From Bagarius yarrelli (lineage: Eukaryota; Chordata; Actinopteri; Siluriformes; Sisoridae), in contig VCAZ01000022.1 in the NCBI GenBank assembly GCA_005784505.1, positions 2,591,695 through 2,655,694 of the forward strand: a stretch of 64,000 bases of DNA, read 5' to 3'. A program made the position numbers and the translations under genes. The notes beneath the pieces are model-generated. The model made no database searches, was not told the origin of the DNA, and saw only the letters and a program-made list of their open reading frames with translations. This document shows, piece after piece, positions 25,201 to 36,913 of this stretch; the stretch's first letter is position 1, and every line of letters starts with the position of its first letter.

Positions 25201-28200
25201 TTCTGTTTTTTTCCAGTCAACAGTCATCTGATCTTAACGATAACAACATTACAGTTCATTCCCGCTGTTATTTAATGTTACGCTGGTTGCCTATTATTAT
25301 AGCTGGTGGTCTTATTATATTTTAGAAATCCCATGGTTGCCCTTTGGTGGTCTGGCATGGTATAGCCTCACATATCTCTTAGACTAGACATTTACCATAC
25401 ATTTGTGCTGAAACAAATATAACCAACCTCAGTCTCTCAAACTCCACATCATCCACCAGAAAGTCCCGCGTCTCCACCAGCTTATGGATCTGCTGTAACA
25501 GCTCCTCCTCTCGCTGCCGGTCTTCACTAGACTTGTCTTTATCTAGTAAGCAAAAATTGGTGTAAATAAATGAGCTTTGACAGTATATTTTAATCAATTA
25601 TTTCCAACCTCTATTTTTTATTGATTATAAAAGAGACTAAGATGAATGTTAGTTTGAAATCATTATGGAAAACGTTTTTACACTGGAAAATGCACAAATA
25701 TTTCTGCATTAATGATTTTTCTTTTCAACATACCTACAAAATCTAGATTGATTTTGACAAGAAAATACAAAGAATAGCCAGATGTAGCTAGACTGTATAG
25801 ATAGACCGACTGTAGGGCCGCACGATAATAATACGATATTCGATATGCAATATCATATTTTTACAAAATCATATTATCGACGTGTTTCTTTAGAAACATT
25901 CTTGTGTCCAAAGATTTTTATGCTAAGCAAAGCTGATTCAAATTGTTGTGCTTGGTTTTGAGATTTGTAGTGTTTTCCCTTTGCGTTGTTAATTGAGATT
26001 CATATGTTCTACATAGAACTTCAGTCTGCATGTGGTCATCTTTAAACCCAATTAAACCGAAATACTGCCATCTCTTTAAGGTGCTTTTCGGTTTTGGCAC
26101 TAAATCGTCAGGAGCAGCTACGGGTACCTCTGGCTTATCAAGATTCTCTCGCTATGAAAGCTTGTTGATTGTCAGGAAGTGGTGGCCCATGGTTAAGGTT
26201 TTGGTTTGCCAACCTGAAGATTGTGGGTTCGATTCCCAGCTCCACCAAACCACCACTGCTGGGCCCCTGAGCAAGGCCCTTAACCCCCAATTGCTCAGTT
26301 GTATAAATGAGATAAAATGTAAGTGGCTCTGGATAAGGGCGTCTGCCAAATGCTGTAAATGTAAATGTCATGCGCAAGCAAATCCCAACTAACATTTGCA
26401 AGCCAAATATTTTACTATCCGCATCGATCTAAAACTTTGACCATACATTATTATTATTTGACGTAATAAATCGCTTATAATAAATAATTGAGATGTGCAT
26501 ATTAGAGAAAAAAACTAATATTGATGCCAATAAATGGAACATTTTACATGCCTTGAACAAACTTGCCAAAATGTTGACTAATAATGACTATAGTTCATTA
26601 TTAGTCAACTATAGTTCAATTGTTACATAACAAGAATCTGTATAAAAGTGTCTTCAGGAAGAAACCTGCAACATGCAGTTTTACTAAACATCACTGGAAT
26701 TACAATTAAAACTGTGCATGGAAATGAGTTCCTGCTGCCATAAGCACCACACAGTTTTAAGTCAGCTGGTCTACAGGGACCCTTGATGAAATCGATGACA
26801 TATAAATAAATTAAAAACTAGATCTTATTATGTATGTGCTATACCAAAATTATTATCAATTATTAATTGGAACATCGGGATTCGATTCCCAGCACCACTA
26901 AGTTGCCACTGCTGGAACCCTGAGCATAACATTTAACCCCAATTGCTCAGTTGTATAAAAGAGATAAGTCGCTCTGGATAAGGACGCCTGCCAAAATGCC
27001 ATAAATGTAAATGTAAATGTATATGATGCAACACATGGAAACATTGCATTAGCGATTCATGTATTTATATAGGTTTTTGTTTCCGTGGGCCTACCTGGGA
27101 TCGATACCAACTTCTGCAGTTCTTTTTTAAGCCTTGTGATCTCTTTACATAGCTGAATATCATCCATCCTAAAGAAACATGATATAAAGCAACCAGAAGA
27201 AGAGACATACTGTTAGGTATCAGCTCATTTATCCGGCAGATGGTTTTGAACAAATATTTATTAAAAATCTATAAAAGCAATGATCAATTCTAAGCAAAAA
27301 AAGGGACATTAAAATGTATTTATTTTAGAAATCCCTTTAGTACCACATGCATTTAATTCAATTGTATTATTGATCTTCAGTAATCTCTTTATTCCAGTCA
27401 TGGTTCTCAAGGGTTTCCTAGCGAATTCACAGAACTTGTTGTGAGGCGGGATGATGCATCGTAGTGCACCACACACATTCACACTTTCTTTTACACATAC
27501 TTCGAGTTGCCAAACCACACACAGCATGTGAGGTGGAAAAAGGAAAAAAAAATCAAAGAAACAATGTGGGGAAAAAAAGAACATGCAAAACCCTTTTCCA
27601 CAAAAGAACCCAGGCTGAACTTTGAACTAAAAGTTTTGAAATTTCTCTCTGTCTGTAATGCCACACCGTCTTATATTGCGTTTTTTATGGTATTGACGGT
27701 TTCTATAAATGCGAAGTGACAGTGGTGGTATTAAGAGAGATAAATTACTTTTGTCTAGGGTTTAGAACAGGGGTCAGCAACCCGCGGCTCCGGAGCCGCA
27801 TGTGGTTCTTTCATACTACATCTGCGGCTCCATGAGTAATTAATCTAAATTTATTTTATTTTAGTTACTTCGTTTTTTTAATAATTAAAAAGATGACGGA
27901 GCACAGAAGCGGACTTGATTTTAGTTTAAATAAGTATATACGTAAATAATTTTAGGTACACTTCATCCCAGCGTTTTCTTGCATGCAGACATAAAAAGTC
28001 ATTTTCGCAGTCGATGTTTATTGCAACACAAGTTTTAATAGATATTATAAAGTTAAAAAAACAATGTATGCAGTGATATCTTTAATGTAGATGTCGGAAG
28101 AGCTTTGTGGCTCTCTGGAAGCCACAAAGCTCTTCTTTCTCTGGAAAACTGGCCCAAATGTCTCTTTGAGTTTTAAAGGTTGCCAAAATAAGTGAATATA

Positions 28201-28428
28201 CAACAAACCAGCCTATTGTTAAGGACGCAGATAAAAAAAATCAATAAAATGCTCTTTTTTTTTATATTAAAACAAACTGTGTATATTATTTGTCTTATAA
28301 AACCCAAAGCATATTTTATGATTAACCTTCTTACACGATATGATAGCCGTTAAATAATTGACGTGATTGTCTTCTGCATTGCGAAATAAATATAACGTCA
28401 AATAAAGAGTATGGTTTATTATTATTAA

Positions 28429-28464
<36 letters not shown>

Positions 28465-30174
28465 CGGATGGATGCATGACTTATATCATTTCCATTAAAA
28501 TCTAAAATACCAAATGTAATAAATTAAACAAGTATAATTTCAGTTATACTCCAGCAAAACATAAATACTCTAAACTATGAGAAAAATGGAGCAGGAAACT
28601 GGGCTAATGATTTAAATATTTTATGTTTCACTGGACCACAGCCATTTTAGTCTGAATCTTTATTAGAAATACATCATAGCTCATGAAAGTAGGAAAAATC
28701 TTCCACTAAAAAAAGAATTTTGCTAAAAAGGAAAAAGAAGACGTGGTCTAAAAAGGAAAGATAGATTTGCTAACTGGTGCAAGACTGGGCAGAAATTATT
28801 CCTCTATGGATGCTGAATAAATCTGCAACAAAAACAAATGATTTCAAGAACAAACCATAAATAAGACTTAGTCTTACACTGAAGAAAAAAATTGGGCTAA
28901 AAAATAAACAAAAAATGTAAACATTATGAAGGCTAAATTACGGACAGGTGAGAATAATCAGTAACCATGGAAACATTTTAGAATTTAGAATAGTGACACC
29001 TGAAAGCTAAATCTTTGAATATCACCTATTTGGATGTAATCATTGTTCGTTTTTTTTTAAAGAAAGATGTATAGTAGTGTCTTGAAATCTATCCAGATAA
29101 GGAATATTAGTGGACATCTATTGTAATATCTTGTAAATGTGACAGACCTCAGCTGCACAAATGCCATCATAAACTGTTTCCTGCCAGAAAAAGCAATTCC
29201 CAAGAGAAACAAGCGGTGTCCATGGTAACAATATTAATTATATTAAACAATATACCAATAGTACATAACAGTATCAGACCTTCAACTTTCAATCAAAGAC
29301 AGAAAATTAAGTAGTAATATGTACTTCGCTTGACTTCGCTTGAGCTGCTGCATTATTCATTTTTTCGCACAGAAGAAGGCAAAAGCTTTATCACTCCAGT
29401 GTGTGATTACATTCGACATGTGATTGAATTTCAATGAATGAGCTTCTGTATTTTATCCACCATTTGGAAATATTTTAACTTTACTTGAGTAGAAGTGAAC
29501 TGATTTTAGCTTCTTACCCCTTGTGTGTGCGTATGTCTGTTTACCACATACCACTAATACCCAAGTGTATTTACATATTTTTATCTGGTTGAATTAATAT
29601 TAAATTAAAATTAAACTAAGCTTCTTCTTCAGACCCAGAGAAACTAATTCATTTAACTCAATGCACATAAAAAAACATGATGTCATCGTAATTTGATATG
29701 ATGAGCCCTGAATGAGAGGTTCATTTTAACAAATTTACAATTCTGGCATTTGGTAGACGGCTTTTTCCAGAGCGACTTTTATGTATCGCCTGAGAAGTTG
29801 AGGGTGGAGGTTGAGGCAATGGTGGAGTAGTGGTATAGGGAATTGAACCCATGATCTTCCAGTCATCTTAACCATTGCGTTACCACTTCTTCCCTCCCCT
29901 ACCACTTATTTCTTTACACAAATAGAGGTTGTGTACTGCTGTATTAGCTCATGGTTAGGGTGTTGGACTACCAACCCGAAGACTGTGGGTTTGATTTCCA
30001 GCTCCACCAAGCCACCACTGCTGGGTCCCTGAGGAAAACCCTTAACCCCCACTGGATAAGGATGTCTGGATAAGGACGTCTGCCAAATGCTGTAAATGTA
30101 AATGTCCAGGTGTGGACAGTTCAGGTTTCCACTCCAGATAACTGAGCTGCTAAAAGTCCTCAAGTAGCTTTGCA

Positions 30175-30208
<34 letters not shown>

Positions 30209-31807
30209 TTTTTCTCCCTTTCTCTCTCTATCTCTGCTTTTTCATAAGTCAGGTATGACTCATCTTTGTGAATGCGTGCACAGGGCGAGGTATACAAGGA
30301 CATCAATAGACGTTTTCCAAATTCAGTAGAACGTCATCACAAAAGAGCCAGCCGAATACACAAGAGTAATACAACACAGACCAGGGTTATAAAAAACACT
30401 TTAAGCAGGATTAAGTAACAAATCAGCAATTTTATTTAAGCATTTGTTGCATTGTTGATGAGGAGAAATAGAAAACGTTGCTCACATGTATCTCAGCTCA
30501 GACTCTCTCCGCACCAGGACATCTCGTATCCTCTCGATTTTAAACAGCTCCCCCTCAATGTCGTGTACAGTAATGGTTGAGTCCGCCATGGACACTATGC
30601 CATCTTCATCTGGGAGGGAGAAAAGAATAGAAATAAGAACGACCCTAAAGGCAAAAGTCTCTATATGAGTTGATTAATATTTTCTAGGGTTAGTAACCTT
30701 AAATAATATAATAACGGAAAACAATTTTACAAATGTGTGTATTGAGGAACTGCGGTTGTTAAATTTCACTCCAATTCTAATACGCTGTCAGTTATAGAAG
30801 ATTAGATGTTTAGCAGTGTGAACAATTTAGTCTGTGAATAAAATAAATGCACTCCATCCATTTATCTATGTTCTTTATCTCTTATTCTACACAGGGGAAC
30901 GTGTAACCTCATCCAGGGGACTACAAGATGCCTAGGCACTGAATGACGAGGCAAATCAAACACCACAATTTGGAGATTCGGGAAATGGTGGCTTAGCTGT
31001 TGATGGGGTTCGAATCCCAGCGCCACCAAGCGCTTCCCCTCAACCCCAAATTGCTCAGTTGTATAAAAGAGATAAATGCAAGTCGCTTAATATACAGTGA
31101 CCAGTACATCACCAAACCCACTTCCTTGGTTAGGGAAAGTGGTGGCTTAGTGGTTAAAGTGTTGGCCTAATACCAGAAAGACTGGGGTTTGATTCCAGCC
31201 AAGCTACCACCGTGGGCCTTAACCCCTAACTGCTCAGCTGTATAAAAGATAAAAAAGTTGCTCTGGATAAGGGCAAATGCTGTAAATGTAAATGAGATGC
31301 TAATCAGTTGTAATGAAGAGCTGGGGAAGGAAACAGGAGAACCCAATGGGTTTCCTGAAGGACAGAGAGAATATATATAAACTCTATGGACAGCAGCAAT
31401 CAAACCCTTGCAGGAGTGAGACAAAAGTTCTTACCACAGAGCTACTGTGTCCCCGGTTAACAAATTCAGTTAACATGTAAACTGAATTTCTACAACTTTG
31501 TGTGTTAACTGCAAAATAATACTCTTCTGCTACAATTCTCAGCATTTGAGAATCAACAGGACAAAAAAAAAATTTGTTTATATGTTCCAATATTTTTGGT
31601 TGCGAAAATTTTTAAAAGGTTTAAATACGAGTTGCTATGCGCTAAGCTGGTTAAGTCATCTAGATGTATATATCTAATATAAAATGTCTTTTAATTATAG
31701 CAAAAACAAATAAACTTTTTGTAACTGCGTGGTCATATATGCAGCAGTCTTCTCTGCTGGAGACCTTCAAGTCCTCCTACACCTGCTGCATGACAAGGTT
31801 CCTCTCA

Positions 31808-31844
<37 letters not shown>

Positions 31845-31923
31845 ACACACACACACACACACCACACTCACGCTTTAAAAACAATTAAAATACAACCATT
31901 GAATAAATGGTGTGTAAATGTCT

Positions 31924-31957
<34 letters not shown>

Positions 31958-32458
31958 TGAGAGATTGAATATATTCTATGCCTTTATTAGGCTTGCGTAC
32001 CTCCAGGTTGATTTCTTACTGTCTTTCTGTTAATCAGAATAGAAGATGCTGCTCACGCCACACTCTGCCTCCTCGCCTCACCTTATACTCTCCCTCTCTG
32101 TTACGGAGGAGCTCGTGTTGTGGAGTAAAAATAGTCCACGATGCTAATTTTCTAAAGTGTTAGAGAGTGAAAAAAACACCCTCTGTTGCAGGAGGAAATG
32201 TGTGAAGAACACACACTGCAAGGAAAAATGGTTTTTTTAATCCGGTACAAGCAGTGTTTTACATCTGGTTATACACTAAGAAGCTGTTACCTTGGTTACA
32301 GTTTGCCCTTTTCCTGACATTCACTCACAGTTCCGGGTGAAATATCATCATTTGTTCATTTTGATTTGATAAAAGCACAAAGCATGGGGGAAAAAGTTTC
32401 TGAGTGGGAACTTGAATTAAATGTGTATTAACTGAACAAGCTGAAGTATATGTATGTA

Positions 32459-32502
<44 letters not shown>

Positions 32503-34183
32503 TGTACACATAAATGAGCTGCAGAGTCGATGTAGCCTGAGTCATAGTACCTGAGAGACACTTGCACAGCGGGCTGTTCATCACAGCAGCATTTACTTCA
32601 AACACATAAACCCACACATAAAAACAAGACCTAAAGCAAGAATTTGACTTAGGGCAGCACGGTGGCTTAGTAGTTAGCACTGTTACCCCACAGCAAGAAG
32701 GTTGAAGGGTTTGATTCCCTTTCTGTGTAGAGTTTGCATGCTCTCCCTGTGCTTGCGTGGGTTTACTACGGTTTCCTTCCATAGTCCATGTTAGATTGAT
32801 TACCCATAGGAGTGAGTGTGTGTGGCCCTGTGATAGACTAGCGACCTGTCCAGGGTGTCCCCCTCTTGCCTTTCGCCCTTTCAGAAACAGCTTGGATAGA
32901 CTCCAGCAGATCCCAGTGACCCCAAATTAGAAAATAATGAATGAATGAATGAAATTTAAATTAAATATACACTATATCGACAAAAGTATTAAGACACCTG
33001 ACCATTACAGTAAAATACATTAAATTTTGCCCTACTTTCTTTTCTGGGGGGCAGATGGTGTTCCAGTTCATCATGAGGCTTTGTGCATAGGGGCATTGTC
33101 ATGCTGGAATAGTGTTTGGGCTTCTTAGTTCCGGTTAAGGAATAATTAAATGTAATGTTACAACATCCAAAATGATTCTTGACAACTGTGTGTTTCTTAC
33201 TTCGGGGGAAAACACACTTTTTTCCATACAGTGTGGATGTAATACTAAGAGTAGAAGACGATATTTAAATCATGTGCAACCAATGTAAACACTGATAACT
33301 AATAATGACAATCCATTTACTGAAATAAGCACTGATGAAGGTTTATGGCACAAGATATAATGAGTTTTAAAACAAAATAAAGTGTTAAAATATTATACAA
33401 AAAAAGTCTCTAAAGCAATGTATTGATCAAGGGTTACATTTTGGTGCTACCAATTGGCATAAAAGTGGTGTTGGATCACACTGAGCTCCCCTACCCCACC
33501 CTACCCCACCCGGGTGAGCATTATTCAAACACTTCAAAAAGTAGTGTGTTGCTATAAAGATGGCAAAGGACAAAAAGGACAGAGGTGTCAGTAAGTACGG
33601 TGTCCCTGAACGTCAAAAATCAATCAGAAACCGGTGGACAGGAAGACAAGTTTCCGAGAGAAAACAGAAGCAGCTTCGAACCCAAGTTTTTATTAGATGG
33701 TCGTAGTAAGCAAGTCTTAAGTGTAGATGTTGGCCTTGTAATGAAAAGATCCGGGTTAAATTCCCAGTGCCACCAAGCTACCAATGCTGGACCCCTAAGC
33801 AAGGCCCTTAACCCACAATTGCTTAGCTGTATAAAGATATAAATGCAACTTGCTTTGGATAAGGATGTCTGTTAAATGCCCTAAATGTATATATGTATAT
33901 GTTTGACAGCTCGAGCTGCAGCATGAAAGCCACTGCTGGACATCAGAAGAAGACCAGATCCACTGAAGATTCAATTCATTGCAATCTGATTGGAGTCGAT
34001 CAACCCTGACAGCCGACTCAACACGAGGCTGTAACTTACCCACAGTGGTGCACAGTGCAGTCTATACTGAGATCTTATCAGTCCGAACAGTTTTAGTTGC
34101 TCACCTGTCTGGCGCGCGTCCTCATGCCGTTCCGATCGCTCCACAGAACCGTACACTTTCCCACATCTGCGCTCTTTCTGCAT
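22264..34183 (-). CDS. bmerb1: bMERB domain-containing protein 1 (C16orf45 orthologue), six exons, complete
   Basis: Coding exons in order are 34105-34183, 30486-30609, 27095-27168, 25428-25542, 24131-24201 and 22264-22382, giving 193 residues in one frame (human about 204). The ATG at 34181-34183 is the only in-frame start after a stop shortly upstream; the N-terminus is little conserved, so this start is less certain than the rest. The bMERB coiled-coil region follows, with VLVRRESELRYMMDDIQLCK, REEELLQQIHKLVETRDFLV and ERLREQEEDKEMAEFLR. The family's bMERB modules bind Rab GTPases and relate to MICAL and EHBP proteins. The last exon encodes a basic linker and KECCGFTCSVM at the C-terminus; CSVM fits a CaaX prenylation box. 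Introns hold many SINE-like insertions. The start lies in a CpG-richer segment (34100-34400) that is the likely promoter. Confidence 0.94.
22500..22816 (-). mobile_element. SINE-like element (family A), nearly full length
   Basis: Read on the minus strand it has the GGCAGCACGGTGGCTTAGTG head, a B-box-like GGTTCAATTCTCC, GGAGTTTGCATGTTCTCCCC, CCTGTGATAGACTGGCGACC and the tail ending in GAAGATGAAT. It is one of the most complete copies and lies in the last bmerb1 intron. Confidence 0.75.
26178..26372 (+). mobile_element. tRNA-derived SINE-like element (family B), best copy
   Basis: CCCATGGTTAAGG head, B-box GGGTTCGATTCCCAGCTCCA, then CTGGGCCCCTGAGCAAGGCC, TTGCTCAGTTGTATAAATGA and tail GGCGTCTGCCAAATGCTGTA. 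Lies in a bmerb1 intron. Confidence 0.75.
26878..27025 (+). mobile_element. SINE-like element (family B), 5'-truncated
   Basis: Starts at the B-box (GGGATTCGATTCCCAGCACC) and runs to CTGCCAAAATGCCATAAATG. It ends about 70 bases upstream in coordinate of bmerb1 exon 27095-27168. Confidence 0.65.
27640..27745 (+). repeat. Dispersed repeat of unknown family, copy 2
   Basis: Partner of 10075-10190, same strand and same motif order, lying in the bmerb1 intron. Confidence 0.6.
27768..28190 (+). mobile_element. Probable hAT-type non-autonomous element with two palindromes
   Basis: Begins CAGGGGTCAGCAACC, a typical hAT terminus, and ends near GGTTGCCAAAA, an imperfect inverse of it. It contains the perfect 16-base palindrome GCGGCTCCGGAGCCGC (about 27784-27799) and a 15-bp perfect stem GAAGAGCTTTGTGGC with a 9-base loop (28097-28135). 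No transposase. Confidence 0.5.
29745..29893 (-). mobile_element. SINE-like element (family B), diverged
   Basis: Minus-strand copy: CATTTGGTAGACGGCTTTTT, GGGAATTGAACCCATGATCT and TCTTAACCATTGCGTTACCA match the reversed family B plan. Confidence 0.5.
29937..30103 (+). mobile_element. SINE-like element (family B)
   Basis: GCTCATGGTTAGGGTGTTGG head, B-box GGGTTTGATTTCCAGCTCCA, and a duplicated CTGGATAAGGAYGTCTG unit in the tail before CCAAATGCTGTAAATG. Confidence 0.65.
30178..30238. repeat. CT microsatellite
   Basis: CT run with minor interruptions in bmerb1 intron 2. Confidence 0.9.
30842..31455. mobile_element. Nested SINE-like cluster
   Basis: Two plus-strand family B copies (about 30985-31095 and 31137-31296) appear to interrupt one degenerate minus-strand family A copy. 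Its 3' part lies at about 30842-30955 and its 5' part at 31320-31455 (GGAGAACCCAATGGG, AATCAAACCC, ACAGAGCTACTGTGTCCCC). Confidence 0.45.
31808..31957. repeat. CT, CA and GT microsatellites
   Basis: CT run near 31810-31841, CA run at 31843-31862 and GT run at 31925-31957, in bmerb1 intron 1. Confidence 0.9.
32445..32500. repeat. TATG/GT microsatellite
   Basis: Short TATG units followed by about 18 GT units. Confidence 0.9.
32653..32953 (+). mobile_element. SINE-like element (family A), nearly full length
   Basis: GGCAGCACGGTGGCTTAGTA head, TTGATTCCC B-box remnant, GAGTTTGCATGCTCTCCCTG, GCGACCTGTCCAGGGTGTCC and a GAATGAATGAATGAA tail. A mariner-type fragment with CGACAAAAGTATTAAGACACC begins immediately after, at about 32970. 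Confidence 0.7.
33725..33893 (+). mobile_element. SINE-like element (family B)
   Basis: GGGTTAAATTCCCAGTGCCA in the B-box position, CTAAGCAAGGCCCTTAACCC and the tail GGATGTCTGTTAAATGCC, about 210 bases inside bmerb1 intron 1. Confidence 0.65.
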
Positions 34184-36913
34184 CTCTTCAGCAGCGTCCC
34201 GCACAGCCGTAATGTGGCCAAACGTGTCCCATTAAAATAAATAATAAAACATGTTCAGGTCATTTAATAGTCCACTCAGTGATCCACGCGTCACTGATGC
34301 GAGTGGGCGTGGGTGCGTGCGCGTGCTGAGAAAGGGAGGGTGAGAGAGAAAGCGCGCGTGTGTAAAAACCAACACCTGAATGGACTGAAAATACTAAAAA
34401 AAACGCCACCTTGTGAGCAAACCGTTACCACTGCATGTTAATCACGTAAATCATCTAACACCTTAAAACCTCCTGCTTTATTATCTGATGTCTGCTTGTT
34501 AAAAGCACTAAACAGGTAAAATGGCATTTATTTATTTATACCAGAGGAAATATTATGGTATAGAAATTGCATTTAAAGAGGATCAGGATTTTGCTGTTGT
34601 GGGTTCGAGGCTTTGGAATAATCTGCCTTAGAGATCACTTTGTTATACTGATTTAGGGTGAGCTAGAACTCAGTGTGTTTAAGTTGTGTGTTGTTTTTAT
34701 GGATTTTATCCTTTTTTTTTTTTTTTTTTGTGCTGCTCGTGCAACACTTTGGCCTTCAGATGCAGTTGTAAGGAGCACGAATGAACGAATGAATGAAGAA
34801 TGAAGAGTTTCAAGTGAAACTTCTTCTGTTAACCAGAAGTGAATAAGTAAATTCTGTACACACATCTAACAGCATCTGCCCTTAAATAGTTGAGGTTTTA
34901 TTTATGCTATGATAAAGCATTTACTCCCTGTACCTGTACTGTTACACTGTGTTTAAATAATAAAAAAAGAACAATTGTCTTTTCCTCTTTGTGTGTTTCT
35001 GCCCACCATTTGTCATCATGTCTACTGACAAAAAATACAAATAACTGAGCATAGAAAAGAACCAAAACATTGACATCCCCTTAATAACCCTTATCAATCG
35101 CAGAGATGACAGCATAGTATAAAAGTAGGAGTGGTTACACCAACCAATCACAATCAACAGGACCCGAGTGAAGAGAGTGGACAGTTTCGGGTAGTGTTCA
35201 CATCATGCAGGACCTGTCATGATCCCGTCACATCAACTCTAGTAAAGAAGAACCAGCAGCATCGACTACCAACCCATGTGCTAAATACTTTTTTACACCT
35301 GCACTATTGAGAGGGTCCTGACAGGCAGCATTACTTCCTGGTTCTGGACTAGCACTAGGTAAAATAAATAAAAGTTATCCTGCCGTGCAATTGCACAGAG
35401 CTGCAATGACTTTAAGGCTAACCAGTGCAAACCACTATTTTGCAGGACAGGGTAGTTGTTTATCCACCACCTGATGGCAGCCAAATATTTCAATTCAGCA
35501 GAAAATTCACTACTTTTTCTAAAATAAGGATTTTTTTTTTAATCTTTCCTCTAAAATAATGTTGAAATGTTCGAATAAGCTACGTCTCTCATTCTGTTAT
35601 TTGACTTCCTGCTCTTCATCCAAATTTCAGGCCATCATCAGAATCCCGTGATTGCGAACAAGCTACTGCAAGTTTTTCTTATTGTATATATATATATATC
35701 ACAGTCTAAAATTATTTCTTCGAGTTATAGAACGAGAAATAATTCAGTTCAGACAGAATAATTCAGTTCTAACAAGAATAATTCAGTTCTAACAAAGTTA
35801 GTAGGTTTCAGACTTTACTATTACGTTACAATCATTTAAAAAATGTGTATTTAAACTGTACTGAGAAACTTGAGTAATATATTACTAGTGTATGTACTTC
35901 AGCTATAAACTATAGTTTCTGTTTGCCCTATAAGGAGCAGTGTTTGTACAGTGTTAACAAAGGCAAATCCGAAGCCATGCAAGAAGCAGAAAGAAAGCAA
36001 TACAGAATAAGGTAAAGATTTACTAATGGGACCTCTGTACTAAAAGTGGCTATATATAAATTTTAAGTATATATAAAGAGTTGTATAAATATATAGAGAA
36101 ATATTGGTCTTTTATATTAGCTTAATGACAGCCTTTATAATATAGTCAGTGATTATTCTTAGAACAGTGTGTTCCAAAGTTTGCTTTGCTTATCTGTTTT
36201 AGAAATTATTGATTACAGAACAGGTCATAATTGTATGCATTTATATCTCCATTGAATTCCGTCATCATTTCCTTATCAGCCTCTTGTTTTTTTTCCCTCT
36301 TTCCAGTAACTGGACCAGAAAGACTATTATAAAGCAATGACGCGGAAGTCTACTTACAAAAAAAGCTAAAGAAACACAATTTTAACAACAGCATAAGCTT
36401 AAACATACCTCTGTTTTTAACGTTATTATGATGTCGATGCTAATTGTTATTATTATTATACAAACCTTATTTACAAAATAACTAGAGTATAAAATAACTA
36501 AAAGATCAACCACTAATAGAGCAGTCCGAATTTAGAAATGGACAGCCTCGTGGTATTCTTTTGGAATTTGTTCAAAACTCTTTGGTGGTGAACTAATCAT
36601 TTTATGAAGACCAAGAAAATATATATAATATAAGATAATATAAATATATATCTTATATATATATATATTTTAAGATTATTTGATGATTTAATTATCATTG
36701 CTTTTTAAACATACTATGATTTCAGGGGGTTCTGAGCTTTAAGAAACAAGATACAAGAAACAGTTATGCAAGGTTTACTTTTCTTTTAAAACATTTCAAC
36801 AAAATGAAGCCTCTTGCAACATATAGCAGCTTTGTGCTTGAAGTCATCAAGGAGTTCTAACATACTGGTTTTACATTCCATCGCGATATCTTAGACGTTG
36901 TTTAACATTCTTA
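34184..36913. other. Intergenic stretch between bmerb1 and mfsd6l
   Basis: 34184-34400 is CpG-richer and is the likely bmerb1 promoter (no clear TATA). The remainder is AT-rich. It includes three copies of a roughly 20-base unit around AATAATTCAGTTC (35735-35797) and an AT dinucleotide-rich patch (36620-36672). The part nearest 36913 is the mfsd6l 3' UTR, whose end I could not place. No gene seen. Confidence 0.5.
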
